From contig JBAZLI010000031.1 in assembly GCA_041650355.1 (NCBI GenBank), forward strand, positions 1-9,647: DNA of 9,647 nt, read 5' to 3'. The stretch's first letter is position 1, and each line of letters begins with the position of its first letter. Position numbers and translations under genes: made by a program. The notes under the pieces are model-generated. The model searched no databases and had not been told where the DNA came from. It saw only the letters and a program-made list of their open reading frames with translations. This stretch comes from Candidatus Micrarchaeia archaeon. Lineage in GTDB: Archaea > Micrarchaeota > Micrarchaeia > Anstonellales > Bilamarchaeaceae. This document shows positions 1 to 5,237 of the stretch, piece by piece.

Positions 1-227
1 ATCCTCCTAGGGCTGGCTGCGGCGAAGTATTTTATCTTGTCCTTTATCACATGTCCGGCAAGCCCCTTCCCCTGGAGGCGCGCCAGTATTTTGTAAACTT
101 TGGAAGAAGAAACTCCGGCCCGCTCGGCGAGCGGCCCGGTCTTTGTGGAACCCAGCTCAAGCAGCGCCATGTAAACTTTTACCTCTCCTCGGCTCAAACC
201 AATATCCTCCAGAACTCCAAGGTCCAT
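1..227 (-). CDS. TrmB-family HTH transcriptional regulator, N-terminal part (truncated by window edge)
   Basis: The first 75 codons of a gene that runs off the left edge. Residues about 10-70 form a winged helix-turn-helix of the TrmB type: a helix with GLSRGEVKVYMALLELG (10-26), then GPLAERAGVSSSKVYKILARL (31-51) holding the turn and recognition helix, then the wing (KGLAGHVIKDKIKYFAA, 54-70). In the family this domain binds a palindromic operator, usually near the promoter of a transport or metabolic gene; the C-terminal effector domain would tell which ligand, but it is outside the window. The ATG at 227 is chosen because the TATA box lies about 25 bp upstream, which predicts a leaderless mRNA starting at or next to this ATG. 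It is divergent from the small ORF and gene A, with a palindrome between them that is a natural candidate operator. The family call is strong; the target is inference. Confidence 0.85.
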   Translation of the reverse strand, partial: MDLGVLEDIGLSRGEVKVYMALLELGSTKTGPLAERAGVSSSKVYKILARLQGKGLAGHVIKDKIKYFAAASPRR

Positions 228-248
228 GCTCTTTTTTCCCTCAATTCG

Positions 249-265
249 CTTATAACCCTTTCTAT
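249..265 (-). promoter_or_regulatory. Archaeal BRE/TATA promoter of the TrmB-like gene
   Basis: On the minus strand the sequence reads AGAAAGGG followed by TTATAAG (255-249). This fits a purine-rich BRE plus a TATA box. The TATA centre is about 25 bp from the ATG at 227, so transcription should start at or within a few bases of the start codon. A GGGAAA at 240-235 looks like a ribosome site but would lie upstream of the predicted transcript start. Confidence 0.6.
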
Positions 266-289
266 TGCGACCCCCTAAGGGGGCAATAG
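262..289. promoter_or_regulatory. Bulged palindrome in the divergent control region (candidate operator)
   Basis: CTATTG (262-267) is the reverse complement of CAATAG (284-289), and CCCCC (271-275) pairs with GGGGG (279-283) around TAA. Only CGA (268-270) on the left arm is unpaired. The core CCCCCTWAGGGGG is close to a perfect dyad. It abuts the BRE/TATA of the TrmB-like gene and lies upstream of the small ORF, where an autoregulatory operator would be expected. No T-run follows on either strand, so it is not a typical terminator. Operator function is inference from position. Confidence 0.45.
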
Positions 290-320
290 CAATTAAGTGC
301 ATCAGTTGAGCGTTGCAAAC

Positions 321-326
321 AGGTGG
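321..326 (+). promoter_or_regulatory. Shine-Dalgarno-like site of the small ORF
   Basis: AGGTGG lies 5 bases before the ATG at 332 and matches the GGAGGTGAT core complementary to archaeal 16S rRNA ends. It is the main reason for taking 332 rather than the GTGs at 323 and 326 as the start. Confidence 0.4.
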
Positions 327-331
327 TGTGC

Positions 332-475
332 ATGGATGAAAATCCAGGTGATAAACGTGAAAAAGAAGCGTTTGGCTGCTTCCAGGTACTTCTTGAGCCC
401 GAAATCCGGGAAGGCGCCAGAGCCGGATGCGTAAGCCTGTTTTGCACTGCGTTCAAGCCGCTTGCGCTCCCATAG
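332..475 (+). CDS. Small hypothetical protein (47 aa) directly upstream of gene A
   Basis: ATG 332 to TAG 473-475 encodes 47 residues, starting MDENPGDKREKEAFGCFQ and ending CTAFKPLALP. The N-terminal third is charged; the rest is mixed, with three Cys residues (one early, two in the hydrophobic C-terminal half). No family is recognised and there is no clear membrane segment. Support for coding: an AGGTGG ribosome site at good spacing, ordinary codon use for the window, and a stop codon that overlaps the ribosome site (AGGTG, 474-478) of gene A, as expected for translationally coupled genes. It also fills the otherwise empty stretch between the divergent promoter and gene A. Against it: it is short, and a 64-codon antisense frame covers the same bases. 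It could instead be a leader peptide or chance. Treat as a candidate. Confidence 0.4.
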   Translation: MDENPGDKREKEAFGCFQVLLEPEIREGARAGCVSLFCTAFKPLALP

Positions 476-478
476 GTG
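474..478 (+). promoter_or_regulatory. Shine-Dalgarno site deciding the start of gene A
   Basis: AGGTG ends 6 bases before the ATG at 485, which is ideal spacing. The alternative GTG at 476 lies inside this motif and has no ribosome site of its own, so the ATG at 485 is preferred. An in-frame TAG at 473-475 closes the frame upstream. Confidence 0.5.
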
Positions 479-484
479 CATCCG

Positions 485-2092
485 ATGGCTTCAAACGCGG
501 GGTTCGGCGGCTGCTACGACCACATCAACTCTGAGTGGAAGAAGACCGCGAAGGTGATTCTGGGCACCGAGCTGGGCGACCTTGCAGATTACGAGAAGTG
601 GCTCCTTTCCCTCAAGCAGCCCATGCTCCGCAAATTCTCCTCGGTTTCAGGCGATGGCGTGGCTTTCGCATCCCAGGACTACGCCCAGGTCGCGAAAGTC
701 ATGGCTTTGGGCGAGTCCCCTGAACAATCCAAATTCAAGCCCCTGAACCTAAACGAGATAAAAGACATAGATTCCCTGGTAGATGCCTGCAGGGAGCAGA
801 TTTTCTACTCGGGCAACATAGTTCTGGGAAATTCAGCATTCGTGGAGGGCAGCTCGAGCGTGAGCGACAGCTTCTACGTGTACAATTCGGCCCGCATATT
901 CAGCTCCAAAAACATCGCATGCTCCACGATAATCAAATCCGCGGAAAACACATTCGGCTGCAATGTCTCCTCTTATTCTAACCATTCAATAAGATGCCAC
1001 CAGTATGGAAAAGGGGTACGCAATTTCGAGCTGTGCCTGGGGTGGCTCTCTTCAGACTGCTATTATTCCTACAATATGGGCAGCTGCACAAACTGCATGT
1101 TCTCCTTCAACCTGCGCAGCAAGCGCAATGCAGTAGGCAATCTCGCGCTCTCTCCTGAGAAGTATGCGAGCATAAAGCAGCGGCTCCTTGAGCAGATCGT
1201 CTCGGAGCTCGAGCGAAAAAAGAGCGTGCCTTCCCTGTTCGACATAATAAATTCATGCGGTCCTGCAGAAGGCCACGCAAAACCCCTCTCAAAATTCGCA
1301 AGTACCGAGGAATCCCCTTCGCAAACCCCGTCCATGGAAAAGGCTTTCGCAGACACTTCAAGGCTCGTGCTCGGCAAAGCAATAAGGCCTATGGCGCAAT
1401 ACGGGAAATGGCTCAAAGGCCGCGTGGTCGATGTCGGCGAGGCGCAAAGCGCCCTGGGCAGTGGAAAAACCGCAACTCCCGGCTACGAGAACTTCAAGGG
1501 CCTGAAGCCCGGCAGATTCGTCAACCTCCAGGAAAGCTTAATCCTGGGCGAAAGGCTCGCGCTTTCGAAATCCGAAGCCGAGAAGCTCGACTTCTCCAAT
1601 CTCGGCCTAGTGCTCGGAAGGATAGCGTTCCTCTCATCCGGGGATAAGGGCGGCACCATAAGCAACGTCACTTCATGCCCAATAGTGATAGAATCATCCA
1701 ACTGCCATTCTGTCCTCGGATGCGTGTTCATGAAGAACTCAGCCTATTCTGTATGGTCCAACGGCTCGGACCACGTTTTCGGCTCTGCATTCCTGATGAA
1801 TTCCATGTTCAGCATCAAGTGCTACTCCTCCTACGGGCTGAATAGCTGCTTCGAGGTCGACACCAGCTCGGACAGCACCCGCTCCTATTTCTGCCACAAC
1901 ATAGAGAACGTGCACGAGTCCATGTTCTGCTTCAACGCAAAGAATCTGAACTACGCGGTTTGGAACCAGCAGGTTGGAAGGGAAGCTTATTTGAAGCTGA
2001 AGGGGATGCTGCAATCCTGGCTCCTGGAAAAGCTGGAGAAGGAAAAGAAAATTGACTTGGACGTATTCTCCATTGGTTCAGAGATTATTTGA
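485..2092 (+). CDS. Protein A: internally duplicated Cys/Asn/Ser-rich repeat protein of unknown function
   Basis: Encodes 535 residues from ATG 485 (538 from the GTG at 476). It has no signal peptide or membrane segment, so it is probably cytoplasmic. Two tandem modules are visible. Module 1 (about 18-247) has KVILGTELGDLADYEKWL, then GNIVLGNS (110-117), a Cys/Asn/Ser-rich stretch of short beta-prone strands, SSDCYY (189-194), and the closing signature SCTNCMFSFNLRSKRNAVGN (200-219), followed by a charged helix. Module 2 (about 285-522) repeats the plan: RLVLGKAIRPMAQYGKWL, a Ser/Asn/Cys-rich stretch, SYFCHN, and NVHESMFCFNAKNLNYAVWN (475-494), then a helix. The CxxC of the module 1 signature is lost in module 2. 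Protein B downstream is a full-length paralog. The signature recalls the Cys-rich proteins mislabelled CaiB/BaiF in candidate-phyla bacteria (from memory). Function unknown; scaffold, metal-binding or beta-helix binding roles are guesses. The gene likely follows the small ORF in one transcript. Confidence 0.9.
   Translation: MASNAGFGGCYDHINSEWKKTAKVILGTELGDLADYEKWLLSLKQPMLRKFSSVSGDGVAFASQDYAQVAKVMALGESPEQSKFKPLNLNEIKDIDSLVDACREQIFYSGNIVLGNSAFVEGSSSVSDSFYVYNSARIFSSKNIACSTIIKSAENTFGCNVSSYSNHSIRCHQYGKGVRNFELCLGWLSSDCYYSYNMGSCTNCMFSFNLRSKRNAVGNLALSPEKYASIKQRLLEQIVSELERKKSVPSLFDIINSCGPAEGHAKPLSKFASTEESPSQTPSMEKAFADTSRLVLGKAIRPMAQYGKWLKGRVVDVGEAQSALGSGKTATPGYENFKGLKPGRFVNLQESLILGERLALSKSEAEKLDFSNLGLVLGRIAFLSSGDKGGTISNVTSCPIVIESSNCHSVLGCVFMKNSAYSVWSNGSDHVFGSAFLMNSMFSIKCYSSYGLNSCFEVDTSSDSTRSYFCHNIENVHESMFCFNAKNLNYAVWNQQVGREAYLKLKGMLQSWLLEKLEKEKKIDLDVFSIGSEII
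536..2050 (+). repeat. Intragenic duplication in gene A (two protein modules)
   Basis: Module 1 is encoded by about 536-1225 and module 2 by about 1337-2050, joined by a linker rich in Ser, Pro and Glu. The similarity is at protein level (LG..........Y.KWL near each start, MF[SC]FN[LA][RK] near each end). It is old: no long identical DNA stretch is apparent. Boundaries are approximate. Confidence 0.75.
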
Positions 2093-2918
2093 GCACATAT
2101 CCGCTCCCGTTGGTTTCCAGCACAATAGTCCCGTTCAAGTCCGTCCTGAGAATCTCAGCGCCCGCATTCCTCAATCGCTCCAGCGTCTCATTCGCAGGGT
2201 GCCCGTAACTGTTCGCGCCGGTTTCAATCACAGCAAGTTGCGGCGTGACCTTTTGCAAAAACCCCTCAGAACTCCCGTATTTGCTCCCGTGGTGCGCAAC
2301 CTTGAGCACGTCCGCGTCAATATCCTCCTTCAGCAAATCCGTCTCGCAGCCCAAGTCGCAGTCCGCGCCCATAAGAAGCGTGAAGTTTCCGTCGTACAGC
2401 ATGAACACGATGGAATTCTGGTTCGGCTCGGAGGAGCCGATGTTCGCGTGCAAAACCCGTATTCTAGCCTTGTCCAAATAATATTCATCATATTTTTTCG
2501 CAACTATGCGCGTGGAATTCGCGCTGAGCGCAACAGTCTCATTGTAAGAAGCCGTGCTCCTCGTTTGCCCGTCCATGATTACGTTCTTCACGCGCAAATT
2601 CCCCAGCACTTCCGGGCATCCTCCCATATGGTCCGAGTCAGTGTGCGTAATAACTAAATAATCCAGCGAGTACACGCCCGTATCCATGATGTAATTGCTC
2701 ACCGCATCCCCCTGCCCCTTCTCCCCGCAGTCCGTGAGCATCGTGCGATTCCCGGATTTGAAAAATATGGCATCCCCCTTCCCCACGTCCAGGAAATGCA
2801 CCTCGAGTTCAGAGCCTGGAAGAAGCGGGACCGGTTTGGGATTTCCCAGCACGAAAATAAGGGCAAATGCAATGCAAACAACAGCCCCAAGCAGCCAGAA
2901 AATTTTCTTTTTTCCCAA
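2085..2918 (-). CDS. Membrane-anchored ComEC-type metallo-beta-lactamase-fold hydrolase
   Basis: 277 residues. Lysines at 3-5 followed by a hydrophobic segment (about 6-25) form a signal anchor that should place the enzyme outside the membrane. The rest is the MBL domain found at the C-terminus of competence protein ComEC/Rec2, here free-standing: HFLDVGKGDAIFF (41-53), metal ligands THTDSDHMGG (91-100), NQNSIVFML (166-174), the GAD aspartate (186), AHHGSKYGSS (208-217) and NSYGHPANETLERL near the end. ComEC-type domains are thought to be nucleases; substrate here is not known. The start is TTG at 2918, because ATA and a TGA immediately precede it in the same frame and a GGGTG ribosome site sits 6 bases upstream. 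It is last in the thpR operon, 3 bases after the ArsG-like gene, and its stop overlaps the end of gene A by 8 bp. Confidence 0.88.
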   Translation of the reverse strand: MGKKKIFWLLGAVVCIAFALIFVLGNPKPVPLLPGSELEVHFLDVGKGDAIFFKSGNRTMLTDCGEKGQGDAVSNYIMDTGVYSLDYLVITHTDSDHMGGCPEVLGNLRVKNVIMDGQTRSTASYNETVALSANSTRIVAKKYDEYYLDKARIRVLHANIGSSEPNQNSIVFMLYDGNFTLLMGADCDLGCETDLLKEDIDADVLKVAHHGSKYGSSEGFLQKVTPQLAVIETGANSYGHPANETLERLRNAGAEILRTDLNGTIVLETNGSGYVLK

Positions 2919-2921
2919 TAT

Positions 2922-3614
2922 TCACACCCTTCCCAAAAACCGCAGCACGTAATATGCGCTTCCTATGAGGAACGCGATTCCGATGATGTTGTTGGCCCCT
3001 GCTCCAATCGCGTGCTCCAAATAGCTGTTCCTCTTTTTCCCTGCCGCGAAAGCCCCCAAGTGTGAAATGAATAATATGGGCAATGCGCTCCCGAACCCAT
3101 AAGCGAGCGGGATGAACACGAAATCCCCGGTTCCAGCAGTGAGCGGAAGAATCCCTCCTAAAAAGAGCGAGGCGCTCACAGGGCAGAAGAAGAACGCGAG
3201 CCCGATTCCAAGCAGGAACGCCCCCCACATTCCTTTTTTCGCAAGCCCCTCAAACATGTCTGTTTTGAGGAAAGACGGGGCGAAGCTCATTTTTCCCAGG
3301 AGCACCAGCCCGGCGAATCCGAGCACCAGCGCGAGAAATAGTTCCGAGTACTGCTGGAGCGGAACGAAAAGCACGTACGCTTCCGCACCCAGGAAGCCCG
3401 CGATTCCGGCCGCGAACACGTACGCAATCCCCCTTCCGAGCGCGTACGCCCAGGAGCCGCCCTTCGCGTTATCCGCACCCTTCCTGCTTATGAAGGCGAG
3501 CGCCGCGAGGTTCGCCCCGAGCGGGCATATGCTTATCGAGCTCAGCAAACCGATTGCAAAAGCCGCGAGCAGCGGAATCCCAGAATTTCCAAAACCAGCG
3601 AGCAGCGAATACAT
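2922..3614 (-). CDS. CcdA/DsbD-type integral membrane thiol-redox protein, ArsG-like
   Basis: 230 residues with about six hydrophobic segments (roughly 13-33, 55-77, 85-107, 128-150, 165-190, 207-226). Two Cys-Pro motifs lie in membrane segments one and four: SSISICPLGANLAAL (Cys30) and AFFFCPVSASLFL (Cys144). In CcdA/DsbD proteins this paired arrangement carries electrons across the membrane through a disulfide that is reduced from inside by thioredoxin and passed to an outside thioredoxin-like partner. The CPL-N-AA-FISR pattern after Cys30 resembles the branch annotated as ArsG-family (aromatic arsenical efflux permease), from memory. The neighbouring lipoprotein thioredoxin, 3 bases upstream, is the expected partner. 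A redox conduit is favoured here; arsenical transport is possible but no other ars gene is visible. ATG 3614 is the first methionine after the preceding stop. Confidence 0.8.
   Translation of the reverse strand: MYSLLAGFGNSGIPLLAAFAIGLLSSISICPLGANLAALAFISRKGADNAKGGSWAYALGRGIAYVFAAGIAGFLGAEAYVLFVPLQQYSELFLALVLGFAGLVLLGKMSFAPSFLKTDMFEGLAKKGMWGAFLLGIGLAFFFCPVSASLFLGGILPLTAGTGDFVFIPLAYGFGSALPILFISHLGAFAAGKKRNSYLEHAIGAGANNIIGIAFLIGSAYYVLRFLGRV
2925..2929 (-). promoter_or_regulatory. Shine-Dalgarno site supporting a TTG start of the MBL gene
   Basis: The minus strand reads GGGTG, ending 6 bases before the TTG at 2918. It lies inside the last codons of the upstream ArsG-like gene, so the two genes are probably translationally coupled. 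No ATG or GTG is available between the preceding stop and the anchor segment. Confidence 0.5.
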
Positions 3615-3617
3615 GCC

Positions 3618-4076
3618 CTAACCCCATGTCCCTTCTATTTCACCCTTGAGGTAGTTCTCGAACCCCTGGGCGTCGTTCGCGTAGCCCCACGCCGAGCCGA
3701 GCTCCCTCCCTGTTTCCCCGTCCGGGTTCCTCACGATGATGTAAAGCGACTGGTAGTACGGATTGTAGCGCTTCGCGAATTCGTTGTTTGGGTCTGTATC
3801 CAGGTTCACGTCCCTGTATGAAATCTTTCCGCTGGCCAGCTCCGAAGGGTAATGCTTGCTGAGCGTATTCTGGGTGTAGACCCCGATGTTCACGCACTCC
3901 GCGCACTCGTAATTCCTGTGGAACTTCACCAATACAATATCAGTCTGGAACTTGGTGTATTTGAAAGGAGTGCCTGTATTGTTTTGCACCAATGTGCTGT
4001 TGTTCGCGTGCTGCGGCGCGTCGCTCAAGCAGCCCATAACCAGAATCCCGACCATCGCAAGCGCAAGCAGCCTCAT
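3618..4076 (-). CDS. Lipoprotein with thioredoxin-like fold, ArsF-like
   Basis: 152 residues. A hydrophobic signal sequence ends in a lipobox-like VMGC (Cys16), then an Asn/Thr-rich linker (about 20-40) and a thioredoxin-like domain with KFHRNYECAECVNIG, whose CxxC is Cys58/Cys61. The pattern of a short histidine strand, CxxC, an alkyl helix, ISYRDVNLDTDPNNEFAKRY and a strand with YQSLYIIVRNPDG closely follows the family annotated 'nitrophenyl compound nitroreductase subunit ArsF', as remembered. These proteins regularly pair with an ArsG/CcdA-like permease, which is exactly the next gene here. Likely role: membrane-tethered thiol-disulfide carrier outside the cell, reduced through the ArsG-like protein. 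Its ATG overlaps the thpR stop (ATGA) and a GGGGTG ribosome site lies 8 bases upstream. The nitroreductase label itself is doubtful: no flavin-binding signature is seen. Confidence 0.82.
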   Translation of the reverse strand: MRLLALAMVGILVMGCLSDAPQHANNSTLVQNNTGTPFKYTKFQTDIVLVKFHRNYECAECVNIGVYTQNTLSKHYPSELASGKISYRDVNLDTDPNNEFAKRYNPYYQSLYIIVRNPDGETGRELGSAWGYANDAQGFENYLKGEIEGTWG

Positions 4077-4603
4077 AATTTCGCACCCCTGAGAGGATAT
4101 TGAGCGAGAACGCTGTATTTCGGTCCGGATGACGTAAGCGCACTGGCCATGAGGCGGAATTTCTGCGCGTTAAAAAATCCGAACCTGAAATCCCGGTAAT
4201 CGTTGAAGATTCCCTTCAGCGGCGCCTTGCCCGTCACCCTTGCAATCGTGAGGTGGCCCGTGAATTCCTCCTTCGGGAATTCATCCAGCGCATCCTCCAC
4301 TTTTTTGGCAAGCCCCTTAAGTCCCGCGCCTTTGCACCCGGCCCACACGGTTTTCACGTATTCCTCGCTCGGGAAGGCCCCCAGGCCCTTCACCCTTATC
4401 TCGAAATCTTCGTGCTCTATGGCCCCGAGCCTCTGCTCTATGGACGGGATTTTCTTCGCGCTCACTTCGCCCAGGAACTTGAGCGTCACGTGGATGTTTT
4501 CCGGGGCCACCAGCCGCACCCCTTCCAGCGGAAGCTCCTTCTGCGTCATCGCAAGCTTCTTCTTTATCCACGGCGGGGAGTCCACGGCAACGAAAATCCT
4601 CAT
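4073..4603 (-). CDS. thpR: RNA 2',3'-cyclic phosphodiesterase (2'-5' RNA ligase family, 2H phosphoesterase)
   Basis: 176 residues, the normal length for ThpR/LigT proteins. Both catalytic HxT motifs of the 2H superfamily are intact: NIHVTLKFLGEV (His38, Thr40) and TGHLTIARVTG (His117, Thr119). The N-terminus MRIFVAVD and the C-terminal strand (FRLMASALTSSGPKYSVL) are also standard. The family hydrolyses 2',3'-cyclic phosphate ends of RNA to 2'-phosphate and can join 2'-5' linkages in vitro; the physiological RNA is unsettled. It is the first gene of a four-gene minus-strand operon and its stop overlaps the next ATG. A TATA box about 26 bp upstream of ATG 4603 predicts a leaderless mRNA. The functional link to the downstream redox genes is not evident and may simply be shared transcription. 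Confidence 0.93.
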   Translation of the reverse strand: MRIFVAVDSPPWIKKKLAMTQKELPLEGVRLVAPENIHVTLKFLGEVSAKKIPSIEQRLGAIEHEDFEIRVKGLGAFPSEEYVKTVWAGCKGAGLKGLAKKVEDALDEFPKEEFTGHLTIARVTGKAPLKGIFNDYRDFRFGFFNAQKFRLMASALTSSGPKYSVLAQYPLRGAKL

Positions 4604-4624
4604 GCAGTTTCTTCGCGCCCACCT

Positions 4625-4633
4625 GTTTTAAAG
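4625..4633 (-). promoter_or_regulatory. TATA box of the thpR operon
   Basis: The minus strand reads CTTTAAAAC, centred about 26 bp from the ATG at 4603, so the transcript should begin at or next to the start codon. An AGGTGG at 4623-4618 is too far from the ATG (14 bases) for a normal ribosome site and would lie upstream of the predicted transcript start. Confidence 0.5.
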
Positions 4634-4656
4634 ATATTCTCCTGCCCTCACATTAT

Positions 4657-4665
4657 TTTTATTAA
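4657..4665 (+). promoter_or_regulatory. TATA box of the kinase-protein B-pmbA-lonB operon
   Basis: TTTTATTAA is centred near 4661, about 27 bp before the ATG at 4688 and 21 bp before the ATG at 4682. The spacing favours a leaderless start at 4688. Together with the thpR TATA box it makes an 84-bp bidirectional promoter region with no other obvious element. Confidence 0.5.
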
Positions 4666-4687
4666 GCTTGGGTTCCCCAGTATGCTT

Positions 4688-5227
4688 ATGATTATTGCGG
4701 TGTGCGGCTTTCGCGGTTCCGGGAAATCCCTTTTCGGCTCAATTGCAAAAAGGATGAATCTTCCGGTTTTCGAGATGAGCGAACCGATGCTGGGCCTTAT
4801 GCGCGAACTCGGAATGGAGACCACCAACGAGAGCGTGCGAAACTTCGCCACGGATTTCAGGGAAAAAGGCGGCCCGGACGCGGTTGCGAAGCTAATATTC
4901 CCCACTCTCCGCGCCGCGCTTCGAGAAAAAAAGGCGGTGGTCGTGATAGGCATACGCAGCATGAGCGAGCTTGATTCGTTCCGGACTGTTTCGCCCACGG
5001 TTTCAGTTGCGATAGTCTCGAACGAGCAGGCGCGCTTCGCGCGCATAGCAAAAAGAGGGAAGAAAACCGACCCGAAATCCCTGGATGATTTCAGATGGGC
5101 CGATTCTGTGGAGGAGAAGTGGGGGCTGAAAAAGCTGCTCGAACTCTGCGAAGTGAAAATCGAGAACAACGAGGGGGAGATAATTTTCAGGGAAAAAGCG
5201 AAAGCGTTTCTTGAGAAATACAGATAA
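4688..5227 (+). CDS. UPF0200-type archaeal P-loop kinase (dephospho-CoA kinase-like)
   Basis: 179 residues from ATG 4688; the ATG at 4682 would add two. Walker A is GFRGSGKS (7-14) right at the N-terminus. The middle matches the archaeal UPF0200 family: TNESVRNFATDFREKGGPDAVAK, then VVVIGIRSMSELDSFR, then the C-terminal block RGKKTDPKSLDDFRWADSVEEKWGL and a closing strand with an Asn pair. The family resembles dephospho-CoA and nucleoside-monophosphate kinases, but the real substrate is not settled. In relatives, as remembered, the strand before GIRS ends in Asp or Glu; here the residue is Ile, so the Walker B acid may be altered. It is the first gene of the plus-strand operon, with protein B 10 bases downstream. 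The open frame extends much further upstream, antisense to thpR, but that part is not coding. Confidence 0.82.
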   Translation: MIIAVCGFRGSGKSLFGSIAKRMNLPVFEMSEPMLGLMRELGMETTNESVRNFATDFREKGGPDAVAKLIFPTLRAALREKKAVVVIGIRSMSELDSFRTVSPTVSVAIVSNEQARFARIAKRGKKTDPKSLDDFRWADSVEEKWGLKKLLELCEVKIENNEGEIIFREKAKAFLEKYR

Positions 5228-5237
5228 GCGTGGGCTC

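Noticed and set aside
262..289. The palindrome as a transcription terminator
   Set aside because: No T-run follows on either strand, and both flanking genes transcribe away from it, so there is no transcript end to terminate here.
262..456. 64-codon minus-strand frame antisense to the small ORF
   Set aside because: It would run through the palindrome and end next to the BRE/TATA of the TrmB-like gene, it lacks a recognisable family, and the plus-strand ORF has the better ribosome site and coupling to gene A.
2052..2657. 201-codon plus-strand frame opposite the MBL gene
   Set aside because: The opposite strand carries every metallo-beta-lactamase motif; the plus frame is Arg/Val-rich with no recognisable domain.
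2919..2924. Fusion of the ArsG-like and MBL genes by stop readthrough, since both are in the same frame
   Set aside because: The junction has a TGA, a GGGTG ribosome site and a usable TTG start followed by a normal signal anchor; two separate genes explain it better.
2809..3228. 139-codon minus-strand frame overlapping the ArsG-like gene and the MBL start
   Set aside because: It spans the junction of two supported genes in another frame, is Arg-rich, and has no domain.
4253..4687. Upstream extension of the kinase reading frame, giving a 324-residue protein
   Set aside because: It runs antisense through thpR, whose catalytic motifs are intact, and contains no kinase features. The P-loop starts within 7 residues of ATG 4688, as expected for the family, and a TATA box precedes that ATG.
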